Assembly (NCBI GenBank): GCA_036346405.1
Contig: CM070546.1
Coordinates: 110,921,684-110,985,683, forward strand
Direction: 5' to 3'
Source of the DNA: Phyllostachys edulis
Lineage: Eukaryota; Streptophyta; Magnoliopsida; Poales; Poaceae
Length of the DNA: 64,000 nt
In this document: positions 33,000 to 45,065 of the stretch, one piece after another
Numbering within the stretch: the first letter of the stretch is position 1
How the letters are laid out: each line of letters opens with the position of its first letter
Notes under the pieces: model-generated
Seen by the model: only the letters and a program-made list of their open reading frames with translations
Database searches by the model: none
What the model was told of the DNA's origin: nothing
Position numbers and translations under genes: made by a program

Positions 33000-33537
33000 G
33001 ACCGATCAAGGCTCCTTGCCTGGCGTGGCAGCTAGATAAACTAAAAGCGTCTCTTCTGGCTTCAAAGAAATCAGAATAGGAGCACTCGTAAGATATCTCT
33101 TGACATCCTCAAAGGCTGCGTTAGCCTCTTTCGACCACTCGAAACCCTCATGTTTCCTTAGAAGTTTGAAAAAAGGTAGTCATTTTTCTCCCAGCCGTGC
33201 GATGAAACGACTTAGAGCCGCCATGCACCCTGTGAGTTTCTGGATTTCTTTCCTTGTGGTCGGAGGGCGCATTTGTATAATGGCTTTTATCTTTTTAGGA
33301 TTTGCTTCGATTCCCCGTACAGAGACCAAGAATCCAAGCAATTTTTCTGAAGAGACCCCGAACACACACTTCTCAGGATTGAGTTTTAAGCGATGCTTTC
33401 TGAGGTTTTTGAATGTTTCTTGCAAGTCTGAAATATGATTAAGTTTCTTGATGCTTTTTACGACTAGATCGGCAACATAGGCTTCAAGATTTCGGCCTAG
33501 TTGAGGTGAAAAAGTCGATTGCATCAAGCGTTAAAAA
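33000..33537 (-). pseudogene. RT C-terminal part of G1b
   Basis: 33527-33180: NLEAYVADLVVKS, LRKHRLKLNPEKCVF, KKIKAIIQMRPPTTRKEIQ. The catalytic YVDD reads YVAD (33473-33484), so the first Asp is Ala. Just upstream, at about 33537, some 320 bp of RT core present in G1a (about 17000-17320) are absent. Confidence 0.83.
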
Positions 33538-33731
33538 GAAGTAGCTTGTCCAATTCTGATTTGATAGCATCTCGTCAATCAGGGGAAAATCCCTGTAATT
33601 TTTGTTTTACTGTACTTTGTCGGTAGTAAAGCTAGGTCGGCTCGATCACCTCCACAGGATTAGGGCATGTCGGATGCTTGCCATGCGAAGACATCTACGT
33701 TAGCTCGGAGGAAGGTGATGAGGGTGTCTTC
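33538..33731 (-). pseudogene. RT N-terminal remnant of G1b
   Basis: Short match to G1a 17310-17520, after the RT deletion. Stops and indels throughout. Confidence 0.65.
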
Positions 33732-34775
33732 CTACTTGGGGTCGGAAGTATCCTCGATGCGAACAGTCTTTGAAGGTTCCTCTGCGTCCAGAGGAACCTC
33801 TTTGACTAGGTCGTTTGGCTTTGGTGCAGCTTTAGGCTTCGACTTGGTAGTCGAAGGCTGGCTTTCTTCTCGAGTTGGTATCTGTCCAACCATTCCGAGG
33901 GACCGACGGTCGCAGGTATGCACCATCTTCTTATCACAATGGATTGTGATCACTCCTTTGGGACCTGGCATCTTAAGACATTGATACGCATAATGAGTTG
34001 CCATCAAGAATTTTGCCAATGTTGGTCGTTCGAGTATGGCGTTATATGCCGTATCGAAATCGACCACATCAAAGGAGATCTTCTCTGTCCTGAAATTACT
34101 TGGTGAACCAAATGTTAAAGGAAGAGAAACTTCACCAATAGGTTTGGCCGAAGACCCTGGTACAATACCATGAAAAGAGTATCTTACCGGTCTTACCTTA
34201 GTCCTGGGTACCTGCATCTCGTCCAGGGCACTCGTAAACAGGATGTTTAACGAGCTACCACCATCAACTAACACTCGATTGACCCGACAGTTGTTGATGG
34301 TGGGTTCGACCACGATTGGATATCGACCAGGTCGAGTTGAAGGAATCGAGCAGTCACCTTTCTCAAAGGAGATGGTGACTTCCGACCACTTCGGCAATTT
34401 ATTAACGATAGGAGAGTCAATGGAGTTTACCTTGCATTCGGCAGCTTTATGCTGTCGCTTTGACTCGTATGCCGATGATCCTCCATAGATGTGTTCTACG
34501 GTATGCTGCGGATCTTGAAATGGCATCTCCTCGTCGTTATCTGACATCTTACGACCACTCGTTTGCCCTACCTGCTCGAGAGTGGGAAGTGGTCCTTTGC
34601 CATTGTAGTAGTCCTCGAGTTTCCGTTGGAAAACTCGGCAATTGTAAAGATCATGTCCTTCCTTTTTGTGGAAAGGACACCACCTAGGCTTGTCATTCTT
34701 CCGATCAGGGCACGTACATTTGCCTCGATCGGAGTATGGTTTGGAACCGCGTGGCTCCTTATCGCTTGTGGCCAA
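33732..34775 (-). CDS. gag zinc-binding region plus aspartic protease of G1b, open frame
   Basis: 347 codons without a stop, inside a longer original gag-pol. It holds WCPFHKKEGHDLYNCRVF (C-X2-H-X4-H-X4-C) at about residues 31-48, then a linker (GQTSGRKMSDNDEEMPFQDP), then the retropepsin-like part VEPTINNCRVNRVLVDGGSS with D-G-G-S at the active site, SFHGIVPGSSAKPIGEVSLP, DVVDFDTAYNAILERPTLA (family has G where E is seen in ILERPTL), and CLKMPGPKGVI. The 5' end is not a true start: gag continues upstream at 34806-35135 after a stop. The domain looks intact but the element is dead. Confidence 0.82.
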   Translation of the reverse strand: MATSDKEPRGSKPYSDRGKCTCPDRKNDKPRWCPFHKKEGHDLYNCRVFQRKLEDYYNGKGPLPTLEQVGQTSGRKMSDNDEEMPFQDPQHTVEHIYGGSSAYESKRQHKAAECKVNSIDSPIVNKLPKWSEVTISFEKGDCSIPSTRPGRYPIVVEPTINNCRVNRVLVDGGSSLNILFTSALDEMQVPRTKVRPVRYSFHGIVPGSSAKPIGEVSLPLTFGSPSNFRTEKISFDVVDFDTAYNAILERPTLAKFLMATHYAYQCLKMPGPKGVITIHCDKKMVHTCDRRSLGMVGQIPTREESQPSTTKSKPKAAPKPNDLVKEVPLDAEEPSKTVRIEDTSDPK

Positions 34776-35399
34776 GACCTCCTTGGAACTGTTGTCTTGA
34801 GGTTTTTAACCCTTTGTCTTGTTCTTGAACTTCTTGGCCTTCTTCTCTTTCTTCTTGCTACCTTCGCTTGGCTCTCGAGGAGTATTGTCTTCTCGATCGA
34901 TGGTGTTGTTCCATTCGACTGCCTCAGAAGCAGTCGCATATCGATCGGCCATCTCGAAGAGTTTAGCAACGGTGGCAGGAGGGTTCAAAGCGATGTCCTC
35001 CGTTATTCTTCTACTGCGGACTCCCTGTTCGAAGGCTCTGATAACAGATGAGTCAGAAACCTTCGGAATGGAATTACGAACCTGACTGAAACGCTTGATA
35101 AATTGACGCAGGGTCTCATGGTCGTTCTGTCTCATCCGGTGCAGATCGTCCTCCTTTCCAGGGCAGTTGTAAGTGCCTTGGAAATTCGCCAGCAGAAGAT
35201 CGCAAAGGTGTTAACACGAGTAGATTGACTCGAGTGATTGATTTAATAGCCACGACCGAGCAAATCCTTCGAGCACAGTTGGAAGGTAATTTGCCATTAC
35301 ATGTTCTCCTCCACCTGCTGCTCGGATAGCTGTTATGTAGACTTGAAGGAATTCGATAGGATTTTGAGACCCATCGAATTTCTCCATGTTTACTGGTCG
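34776..35399 (-). pseudogene. gag central part of G1b
   Basis: 35135-34806: HETLRQFIKRFSQVRNSIPK, ALNPPATVAKLFEMADRYAT, and a Lys-rich end. A stop near 34805 separates it from the next frame. 35439-35116 overlaps in another frame. Broken at 35399 by insertion of solo LTR S. Confidence 0.8.
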
Positions 35400-38300
35400 T
35401 GTGAGAACTCGGGGTATTTAACTTGTAATACTTAACCATTAAGATGATTCAAGCATTACAAATCAAATATCACGACTCTCGGCGCATATGTACTTCCCAG
35501 AATGTAGTACACATACCCCATACAAAAATTATGCATCAATTCCATTCAACACAGTAGAATCCAAAACACAACTAAGCAATTCAAAGGACATACAATATAG
35601 TTATTACAAAAGGGGCCGACCGGCCAGATATAACTAAAGAGTCTAAAATAACAGTGGAAGCAAGGTGCCATAAGATGGCGATAAACAAAAGCCAAGTAGT
35701 GTGCCTTAAACCCACAAGGCAACCAACCGGGCCACCAACCTAGTCCTCGAAGCCACCGACATCTCGCTTAAAAGTATAACCCTTGGGGTTCAACTTCCTC
35801 CTCTGCAACAATTTAATTAAAGCATAGCAAATGAGTACAAAAATGTACTCGCAAGACTTACGTGTAGGGTAACAGGCCTATATAAATAGCTACATGCAAG
35901 CTTATTTAAGTGGAGCCGGCTCTAGACTCATTTTCAGCATAAAGCAAGTTTTCATTTGCAATAATATAATAGATTGAAGGCAGTTTTACAATCTAATTTT
36001 ATTTGATAAAAATAGCGATAAATAAGTAACAACAATAAAAAGACATCCTGGAAGTGGCTAACCCAATAGCCACCACAACAATAGCATGAATTCCCCATTC
36101 ATACCACCCACATCAAGTTTTAATTAAATGTTATAGTCTAGTTCTCACGGGGCATATCCAAGCGCGTCCATAACCTAGGACGAGGCTATTCGAATAGTTT
36201 GAACCCTGCAGGAGTGTACCAATGTACCCACATGTCAGACCGCTCCTTAATGCCACGCGATAAAGCACACTTCCTATGGTATGCCGGCGGAGCTAAGTCC
36301 TACGAGACGTTTCCAATATTGTGCATTAACTATGAGTCGACCATATGGGAGGAAGCCCCATATGTTGATGCGGAGTCATCAAAGATGCTCATCTCCTTAT
36401 AAAGGACGATGCTCCTTGAAGTGGATAACCTCCACCACTACTCACCCAAACACACACAGGTTTCTTTTTCAACACAACGCACACATCCACCATGCGACCC
36501 GGAGCTAACACACGCCAAAGTACTAAGTCAAGAAAGGTCCCATATCCCTCTCATGTGGTTAGTACATAAATTGCTCAAGATCTGAGGGCGCAAGTAACTC
36601 GGTCCTTGATTGACTTGGGCACCATTCCATCACACCATAAGATCACACCATCAACCATTAGCCCAAGTCTCAAACATTTTATTTTCATTTTCAGTTTTTG
36701 ACTTTAGAAGATAACAAAGCACAAGGTGCTGAGCATAATGATAATAATAATTTTGTGTGATCAAGGTTATCGACTAAGTCGATAACCGTCAATTCTACCT
36801 AGACTAAGCATTTCTAAGCATGACACATAAAGACAATATCGAGCATAATTAAATCACCGGGCTCTAATTCACTAGTGATATTAATAACTTATATTTTGTG
36901 GCGGGGATAACAATTTAAGGGCAACCATGCAATAGGAATAGCTACCTCTAATCAGAAAATTACTTTGACACAAAAGCATGCATACATACAATTTGTAAAC
37001 AAAGTATTAGACTTGAAAGTAATAGGACATTTATGATCAAACCGCTTGCCTTGCTGAGGTTGATTATCTTGTCTGCAGAGGGTCACTCAAGCAATCAATA
37101 ATATCGTTTGAACCTAGCTTAAAGAAATCGAAAGCACAATAAGAAGCGAATAAAACCGAAAAGGCCCAAAAAATCAAAGTTATCCAAAAATTATGAAAAA
37201 TTCACAGAAGGTAGAGCATTTGGATGCTCTATGCAAAAGTTATAACAGTTTGAATGTCAGCTTTCTGGAAAATACAATTTAATTGCTACCGGTTACTGTT
37301 CATTCTAATTAATTATTTTGGTGAAAATTTCCAGAATAGTGGTGCACTTGAAATTTGTATGGTAGGAAGAGCACCACATCAGATGAACAATGGAATTTGA
37401 TTCACCTCATTTGGAGCTAAGATGAATTTCCTATGATTTTTCAAACTTGTGAAAGTAGTATTCAAGTTACATGCAAAATAAGATGTTCAGTAATAGTAAT
37501 ATGCTCACAACCTATTTTACAATAAACTACATTAATAGAAGATTCTAACAAAATTTAGTTTACTCTTTTTGGAGTTACAGAGAAATACTTATGCATTTTT
37601 AAAGTTAAAGTAATTTTTAGTGCAACAATAATACTAAACATAAAGTAATTTTGCCAAATGTGATTTCTGGAACAGTAACATGATTCAAACCATTTTTATA
37701 ATAAAGTACATTTAAAAAGGAAACTAACAAAATTTGAATCATCAATTTTGGAGCTAAAATAAATTACTTATGCAATTTTGAAGTTTAACCAATTTTTTAG
37801 TTCACAGATAAAGCATTTCAGAAATTATATAAACATACAATACTTTTTATACCCAGCCTAACCTAGCCACAGAGACTGACTAGTGGGACCAATGAATAGT
37901 ACCATTTTCTATTTTCCAAAAGAATTTGGTAAAAGCAAGCAAGTGGGACCACTTTGTCATAAACCCGGTCCACATGCGCAGTGCATGGACCGAAAGTCAT
38001 GAGCTGGGTCCACGGGTTCACAACAGGATCACTATGCACTAATGGCCTCGGGCCCACATGTAAGTCATACAAAGAATCAGCTAATGATTGATTTCCGACA
38101 AAGATCCATCATTTAATACTAATCATCGCCATTAACGCTAATCAAAGTTGCTAGAGCGATCGGAAGTCGCCACGCTTGTGACACAAGCACAGCCAAGCCC
38201 CCGGCGACTCACCGCGAACCGAGGAACGCAGCGGCCTTGCCGGGTGGTCAAGATGGGTAGCCCATCACCTCGCGCACCCGCCGGCACCAGCGGCGAGACC

Positions 38301-39928
38301 GGAGGTGGTCCGACATGGTGGCGCGACAGCGAGGGGCGGAGGTGGTGCTGCGGGAAACAAAGTACAACGCGGAAACGAGTCTCCCGCAGCAAACTAACGC
38401 ACGCATGGGCAACATGGAGGTTCCAGAGGCTCACCACGATGACCCGGAGGTGGAGGGGTTGCCGGAGTCGAGCCGGCGACGAGAAACCGAGGCGGCGGCG
38501 GCACCTCACCGAGAGAGCTCAACCAGAGCCAAATGGGTCGGAGCTGGAGGCATGGAGAGGGTCAGTAGGGTACAAAGATGCTGTGAATGCACGGGATTGG
38601 AAACTAACTCACCGGATCGACAACGGGACGATGAACAGTGGCGATGGCCGACAAAAGGGGAAACTCAAATTCACAAGATCCTGTGAACGCATTGCTAGAA
38701 TTAGATGAAGGGTTTTACTCCTGACACCAAAGGGCACAAGATGACGCACTTAAGCGAGAAGGGAACTCACTGGAGCACGGGTTGGCACGGCGGCGGCTAC
38801 GAGAGCGTGCTCTGGAGCAGCAGGGAGCTCCACGGCAGACCAGGGGCTACAAGGTAAGACAAAGCTTCAAATGAGCAAAAATGGAGATGGTGAAGGACGT
38901 AGGTGCTGGGGGACAAATCAGTGGGAGCTTTACCAGCGAGGAGCGCACACCCGAGCTTCCCTCTCCTCAGCCACCGAGAGAAGAAGTGAGTGAATTGGAG
39001 GGGGTAGAGGGGGTTTTGAGCGGGGCAATGGACGGAGAAGGGGACGGCGTGAGATGGCGATGCTCCGGGACTGGTCGTCGAGGGCGGTGCGTCACGGCGC
39101 TGACGGAGGCACGCAGAGCGGCGCGGCGACGTGGCACCTGGAAGTTCGCTTGCCGCTTCGCCATGAGGTAGGGACAGACCTGATCGGTGGGGGTCTTGGC
39201 GTCGGCGTCTCGGCCATGGTAGCGATCATGGAAGGAGAGAGATCGCCGTTGGATCGAGATCCAACGGTTGATAACGCGCAAGCGATTATAACACAAGCTG
39301 AAGGGGTACGCAATCGTGACCGTTGATTGCCCATCCGACGGCTGCATGCGACGCGCGATAAGTGACTTGGTCGAGCCAAGTCGGCATTGGGTTTGAGTCG
39401 GGCTCGGGTCTGAGCCCGATGAACAGTGATTTCAGGTTTTGTTTTAAAAGGCTGAGAAGATAGGGAATTTTTGGAGGTAGCTCTGGAGCTCCAAAAATTC
39501 TGAAATTTTTATGGAAGCTTTCTGGATCAAATAAAAACCTTGTGTAATTTTTACAGAAATTTTTTTGCACTGTATTGCTCTCCAGAAAATTCACAAGCTG
39601 CAGGGCTAGGGGTTTGACCAGAATTCAAACTGGTTTGACTAGCCCTTTTGAAATAGCAAACAAAATCTAAAAATTATGAGATTTTGCAAAGAGGTTACTA
39701 GGATGATCAAGATGATAGGAAAAATATTTCCAGAGGATTATCACAAGATTGGATCATGGAGTTTTTAAGGACAACAATTTCCATCAATAGAAACATTGTT
39801 ATCTGGAAATAGGAATTACTAGGGGAAAATTTCTAGAAAATTTCAAATGACATCATGAGGCATCAAAAGTTTTAATTTATCCTCATTTTATTACATTTGA
39901 AACACACACCATTGTTTGGGATGTTACA
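35400..39928 (-). repeat. Solo LTR S (4.5 kb) inside gag of G1b
   Basis: On the plus strand starts TGTGAGAACTCGGGG and ends GGGATGTTACA. On the minus strand it starts TGTAACATCCCAAAC, like B and C. Perfect 5-bp TSD GGTCG at 35395-35399 and 39929-39933, and gag homology resumes exactly there. 4529 bp with no internal retroelement genes, hence a solo LTR left by LTR-LTR recombination. It shares segments with B's 3' LTR in reverse (AAATGAGTACAAAAATGTAC near 35828 against the GTACGGTTGTGTACTCAT zone near 50792). Confidence 0.93.
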
Positions 39929-39933
39929 GGTCG

Positions 39934-41312
39934 AAACGAGGCAGCTAGTGAACTGCCCAGAGGTCAGGTGAGAACGCCCGACATCCGGTAATAACTTCCT
40001 AACGTCTTTTTTGCAGGAAAGAAGGGTTGATGTCACCAGGCGATCGTACTCGATGATACCCAGTGGCAAGTGGACCCAACCTATAGTAGGCCTCGGTCTT
40101 ATGAGGGAAATACTCCTCGTATTCCATCTACTGCTGCAGATTTTTGTATCGGAGCGGTGATCATTCACCACTCCTGAAAGCTTGTTGATTGTCAGTCATT
40201 TGAGGGACTCTTCTCTGGGTAGGAGAACGATGCGACTTGTTGTTGTGCCGATCTCTACGCAGTGACTTGTTCAAACGACTGGTAGCTGAGGAAATTGTAT
40301 TGATATGACTTCCTGAATGATGTTTGCGAGGGGACTCCAGTCTTGCCATCGTACTCCGAAGCCTTCGTGTGATCTCATCAGCGAAGAGATCGTAGCCTGG
40401 TGCTCGAGCAAGCTCTTGAGTTGCATTCTCAAGCAAGTCGTTGATATGTTGGAGTTCTTGAGCTTCCTTTGAGTGGTACTGAGCGCGCCCAGGTAGATTT
40501 TTCTAGGCGGCAATCTTCCTCCACCGAGCTGTCTCAAAATCAAATTCTTGAGACTGTCTCAATAAAGCGTGATTATGTCAAGAATCTCCCTCACGCTCAT
40601 CCGAGTGTTGGTCCTGTCCATCACCGGCGGTGCTCTTACCATTGCCACGAGTGGGCGCAATGTGTGATCTTCGGGGAGCATCTCTACCTCGGTCTCTAGG
40701 TGAGTGATCTTTATCTGAGGGAAGGATGAAGACCTCCCGTTGATGATCCGCACATTCACTCGAGGCCTCCCCGGTAGAGGAGTAGTCGAGAGACACCATC
40801 TAGCGACTCGGAGTAAACCCCTCCAGGAAGGGGAATTCTGGGTCATAACGGTCTCCATCCGCAGGCGGGTCCTGCGGAGGGATGGTCGAATTTGTAGGGA
40901 AAGCGTGCTTGATTCCATTCTCTGCGGGGTTAACCTGAGAGATAGGATCACCAGATGCTGATGAAGCCCCGGAATAATGGCTTCCAGAACTTGCCTTGCC
41001 AGATCGGACTGTCTTGGAGGGACTCGAACACTTGGAGGAAAAACTCTCATTGTGTTGTGAGTCTGCCTGGGCGCAGTCCTGTTTGTGGTCGGATTGACCC
41101 TTGCCCTCAGAGAAAACTGATTCCTCGGTCGGACATATTGTTATTGTGGGGGATAAGGATCCCTCCTCAACTCTATCGGTAGGATGATCTCCAGAGGCGG
41201 CATCACCATCGGATGATGCATTACTCGGCTCGTAGTTGAAACCGGCATCAATGTCGACGTCTGTGTAATCTGCCAAGTCGAACCAGTTCTCCTCATTCCA
41301 TTCTCCTACCAT
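39934..41312 (-). pseudogene. gag N-terminal part of G1b
   Basis: Start at 41312: MVGEWNEENWFDLADYTDVD. 170 codons open to 40800 (DVDIDAGFNYEPSN, RVEEGSLSPT), then pieces at 41050-40559 and 40543-40161 in other frames. Joins 34776-35399 once S is taken out. Matches the damaged G1a gag start at 20378. Confidence 0.75.
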
Positions 41313-41359
41313 AAGTGCATGAGAATTGGAAAAAGAGAATGTGTTGACAAGAGATCACC

Positions 41360-41385
41360 AGAGGATCCCCACAGACAGCGCCAAC
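41360..41385 (-). other. Primer binding site of G1b
   Basis: Minus strand TTGGCGCTGTCTGTGGGG directly after LTR end CCGACA. This is the common PBS form of grass Tat-type elements. Confidence 0.75.
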
Positions 41386-42078
41386 TGTCGGTGTTTTAGA
41401 ACCGATCTTACGTAAAGATTGTTTGATTCAGGGGTCTCCAAGACTGAAATCATGCAGAGAGATTGACACGTCGATTTTTATACAGATCAGGCCTTCTCCG
41501 GAGAGAATAACAATCCTACTCCTGTGTGTATGTATTGAGTATACTGGTTACAATCAGTAGAAAATGCTACAATTTTCCCTGCTACTCAGTGTGTATGTCC
41601 GATTGTATGTCTCTAATCGGGCCTCTCCCTCATTATCTCTGGCCATAGCCCTTTATAGTGTTCGTAGAGGTAGTCATTTCTCCACTCCAAGAGGTGCCCC
41701 ATCATTCCAAGTAATGGGCGCATTGTTGATAGTAATCGACGGGGTATTAACTCCTCCACGTCGCCTGGCAGTTTCTAGTCAGAGATAATGGTGTGTAACG
41801 TGCAGTTATCCCATGAAGTAGTCATGGAATAACTTACAACTTGGGGCTGGTCGTAAAAGAACTTACGACTAGAAGGTGATCGTAGCAGCACTTACGATCA
41901 TGAACCAGTCGTAGAAAGACTTATGACTATGAGGATGGTCGTAGAAGAGCTTACGACCAGCTGGCTGGCTTCTCCCTTATGATTACAAGGGGTATACTCA
42001 AGAATTGTATGACGTCATATTCACCCATAATAAGAATTATAGATAAATAATAAAATGAGTATTATTAGATCCTCGTCA
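41386..42078 (-). repeat. 5' LTR of G1b (right in window)
   Basis: 693 bp. Lacks about 120 bp (after GTGCAGTTATCCCATGAAG, about 41801) that the left copy has at about 30110-30230. Confidence 0.9.
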
Positions 42079-42083
42079 CATGA

Positions 42084-43286
42084 AAATTTTCACCAATTTT
42101 ATTTGAATTAATAAAGCTTAATTGAGACTTTCTTAAATCAAAAATAATTTAATATGATTAATCTCAACATCAACTATTATCAAAACTATTTTATTTGGAT
42201 TCTATGTGCTTGGATATATTTTCTAGATTTTTCTAGAATTTTTCCGAGAGCATTTGCTATTTTCTAATTGCTCTTTCAGTTTTTCGGCTATTTTCTAAAA
42301 AGAAAACTATTTAAAATCTCAGTTGTCCTGTGGGCCAAATTGACTTCAGCCCATTCCCTCTCTCTCTCTCCTTTGGCCCAGCGAGCCAACTCCCTCCCGT
42401 CAGCCCAAACCCTAGCACCAACCGCTTTCTCCCTGGCCAATCCATTTCGCCGCTTTCGGCCTTAGCGCCACTCGGCCAGCTCTTTTTCACCGTCGCCCGG
42501 CCGTCGGACCGGATCGCGCCGCCAAACCCTAATCCCGCTTACAACCACAGCCGCCTCAATGTGTGGGTGACCCGGACTCGCATCGCCGCCGCTCTTGGGC
42601 GTCCACGCCTCTATGCCCGTGCGCAGCGCGCAACCGCCGTCGCCATTCGCACGAGCTGCGCCCGACTTGCGTAGCCACTACTGCCTTGGGAGTCCACCGC
42701 TCGCACGCCTCTCCAGGGGCTATAAAAAGCCACCCAGTGCATGCGTCCCTAGTGATGCCGCCACCCCGGTCATCTTCCTCGAAGCCGGCACCGCCCCGCG
42801 TGCGTTCGCTCCACCCGACCCCGCCGCCCTTGTGCCTTGGCTCTCCTCCACCCGAGGAGCTACCAAGCGTCGTCGTCGGATCCTTCTTCTCCAAAGCCAG
42901 CGCGCTTCTCCATGCCGTTCGCCGCCGTCGGGTGCTTCTCCGCCCTCACTGACACAGCCTATGGGATCACCGTCCCACCCTCGTCACGGATCCGTGCTCC
43001 CCGACATCGATCCGGCACCACAGCACCATCCCACTTGCGACCCGATCCGCCGCCGCCATTAACGTCGTCCCCGAGCTCATCCTCATTCACCGATGAGGCC
43101 CCGTCCGCTTCCTTCCCCATCCCCAACCTCGCCGGTTCCTTTGCCCCAACTCGTGTCGGAGCCGGGCCATCATCCCCGTCCTCCCATCACCGCGTCGCCA
43201 TGTCGGTGTCCTCCGCCGTCCTCCCATCATTCTGGACTAGTGCAGTATACACAGAGGGTCCAGAATTGTATTTTTGGGTCTCGACA
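42084..43286 (+). repeat. 5' LTR of B, main part, with 2.6 kb internal deletion
   Basis: Follows 3' LTR 47406-48542 closely (AAAATTTTCACCAATTTT onward), then jumps at about 43219 to the sequence equivalent to 51121-51175 (CTGGACTAGTGCAGTATACA). So about 2.6 kb of LTR is missing. A 10-base insert, CCTCCCATCA, lies at the junction and copies sequence 40 bp upstream. Ends CTCGACA. Confidence 0.9.
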
Positions 43287-43290
43287 GAGG

Positions 43291-43303
43291 TGGTATCAGA
43301 GCC
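43291..43303 (+). other. Primer binding site (initiator tRNA-Met) of B
   Basis: TGGTATCAGAGCC four bases after LTR end GACA. Confidence 0.92.
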
Positions 43304-44142
43304 ATATCAACTGTAGGTGGTGACCTTAGTTAGAATGGCCGTTTTTGAGGAAAAACTTCGAAACTTATTTTACAAATGGAAAACCTCAATGATGTGCTAT
43401 TCTCATCTTGTCTAGCTTCTATACTCTTCCATTCTGATCCTTTCTCATCAATATTCTTCCTCACCATTTTGAGTATTAAATTGGACTTGCTTCCCTCATA
43501 ACTTCTATAGTTGTCGTTATCTGTGCCAAATATCTCGGTGGATGCCCAAGAGCTATTTTGAGCAACTTGTCGAAGACCATGCAACAACCAACAGCGTATC
43601 AACATCTCCCCAAGTGTTCAAGATAAGTTCGTCGCAAGAATTGAAGACAAGAAAAGTTGTACGTCGCCCCTGCCTTCTCCAAGCTTCACCTGCAAGGATC
43701 GCAAGTAGTCAACGTTTGATGAAGACCGTAAGCAGTTTGAGTTTCCTTCAGACTAGCCATATAGGATAAATCAGCGTTGGTTCCTCCCGTGTGTTGAGCC
43801 AAGTCACCCAGTTAAGTTAGAGCTTAATCGGTTAGACGATTAGTTTTTCATCTTCTCTCTCTTGTGCGTAGTTTGTCTGTGAGTTTCATGCTTCGTAATA
43901 GCTTTCCAGCTATTTGTGTGTGTCTTGGTGTTCCTTGGGTTAAACCTGCTCCCCTTAGTAGATTGTCTTCTCTTACATTATGCTTTTCCTCTCATCTATT
44001 AGCCACAGTCAAGAAGCGATGAAGAGCCCGGTGAAGCCAAGCGTGTCGAGAATCTTGAGGCGATCTGCGCGATTCGAGATCTTGCCGATCCCAGTGGACA
44101 GTTGTTAGTACCAGAGCAGACGATAACCAGCAATTATCTCCA
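43304..44142 (+). other. Leader and gag N-terminal remnant of B
   Basis: No clear domain up to about 44020. Around 44037-44115 a frame reads RVENLEAICAIRDLADPSG before a stop at 44150. A start codon cannot be fixed. Confidence 0.5.
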
Positions 44143-45065
44143 GTGCCAGTAGTGACACCTCAGAGCCTGAACCAGTTCCTTACCACCGAGAACCAGCTCA
44201 TGTCAGCGACAATGCAACCGTCGAACAGTAGTAACCTCTGCAATGATGCACAACTCGTTGCCATCCCAATGGCACGCCCTCAGACCAAGTTTGTGAAGTT
44301 CATGATGACCAAGCCGCCCGTCTTTGAAGGGTCAACCGCACTCAAGGATGCATAATCTTGGATTCGCACCATAGAAGAAAAGCTAACTGTTGCGCAATGC
44401 AACGACAATGAGAAAGTTCTCTATGCTACTCATCAATTAGACGGACTTGCATTGGAATGGTGGGAAAAATTTTGCGCCACCTATCAGGACAAGCAAACCA
44501 TCACTTGGTCAGAGTTCCCTGCTGTTTTTCGTTAACAGTATGCGACGTCAAGCAAGAGTGATCAAGAGAAACTTGCTATTCCGAGATCCTACGCCAAATA
44601 TAACAGTTGTCATTTGAAGTGCTGCCAACCAGATAAGTCAGAAGATTGTGCATGTATCCGTTGTGGAGAAATAGGCCATAGTGCCGATAAGCATAATATC
44701 AATTGTTCCAGTTGCGAAGGAAACCATTCCGTTGGAGAATGTCCAATGAGCAAGATCACATGTTTCTTTTGTGAAGGCGATGATCATTGTCCGAGCCAGT
44801 GCCCCATGTATTCGGTGTTGACTTTCACAACACAACGCCAGCGAGAAGATTTTCGAGCTACAGTCAGAGCTTTAGCAAAAGAAGACAAGCCATTGTCAGT
44901 ACAGGATTTGCCAGATAAAGAATCATAAAAGCAGAATATTGACCTTGGCAACCCATCTCGAAAAAGAAGAAAACTAGTGTCCTCAGAAGAACCAGTCACT
45001 CACTCTAGATGCAAGAATGCCAGAAGTTGTGTCATTCAAGATTGTAACACACAGAGCAGGTGGTA
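44143..45065 (+). pseudogene. gag of B with three zinc knuckles (two stops)
   Basis: One frame with TAA at 44353-44355 and another TAA at about 44533. Reads KFVKFMMTKPPVFEGSTAL, SWIRTIEEKLTVAQCNDNEK and HQLDGLALEWWEKFCATYQD (retrotransposon gag fold), then three zinc-finger units in a row: CIRCGEIGHSADKH (last C replaced by H), CSSCEGNHSVGEC (X3 spacing) and CFFCEGDDHCPSQC. The frame ends at a TAA at 44926-44928. Gag packages element RNA. The capsid wording is that of long-LTR grass gypsy elements. Confidence 0.85.

Larger units (their letters stand above)
29685..42078 (-). mobile_element. Tat-lineage Ty3/gypsy element G1b (with solo LTR S inside)
   Basis: Sister of G1a: same LTR ends, same gag-PR-RT-RNH-INT order on the minus strand. 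Flanks CCTGG (29680-29684) and CATGA (42079-42083). The undisturbed site in B's 3' LTR (47401-47405) reads CCTGA, so each TSD copy has one change. It lacks the antisense gene of G1a (only 475 bp between LTR and INT) and has a deletion through the RT core. LTRs differ by about 6 percent by eye. Confidence 0.88.

Noticed and set aside
38148..38708. 186-codon open frame in solo LTR S
   Set aside because: GC-rich LTR part, overlapping frames on both strands, no recognisable protein.
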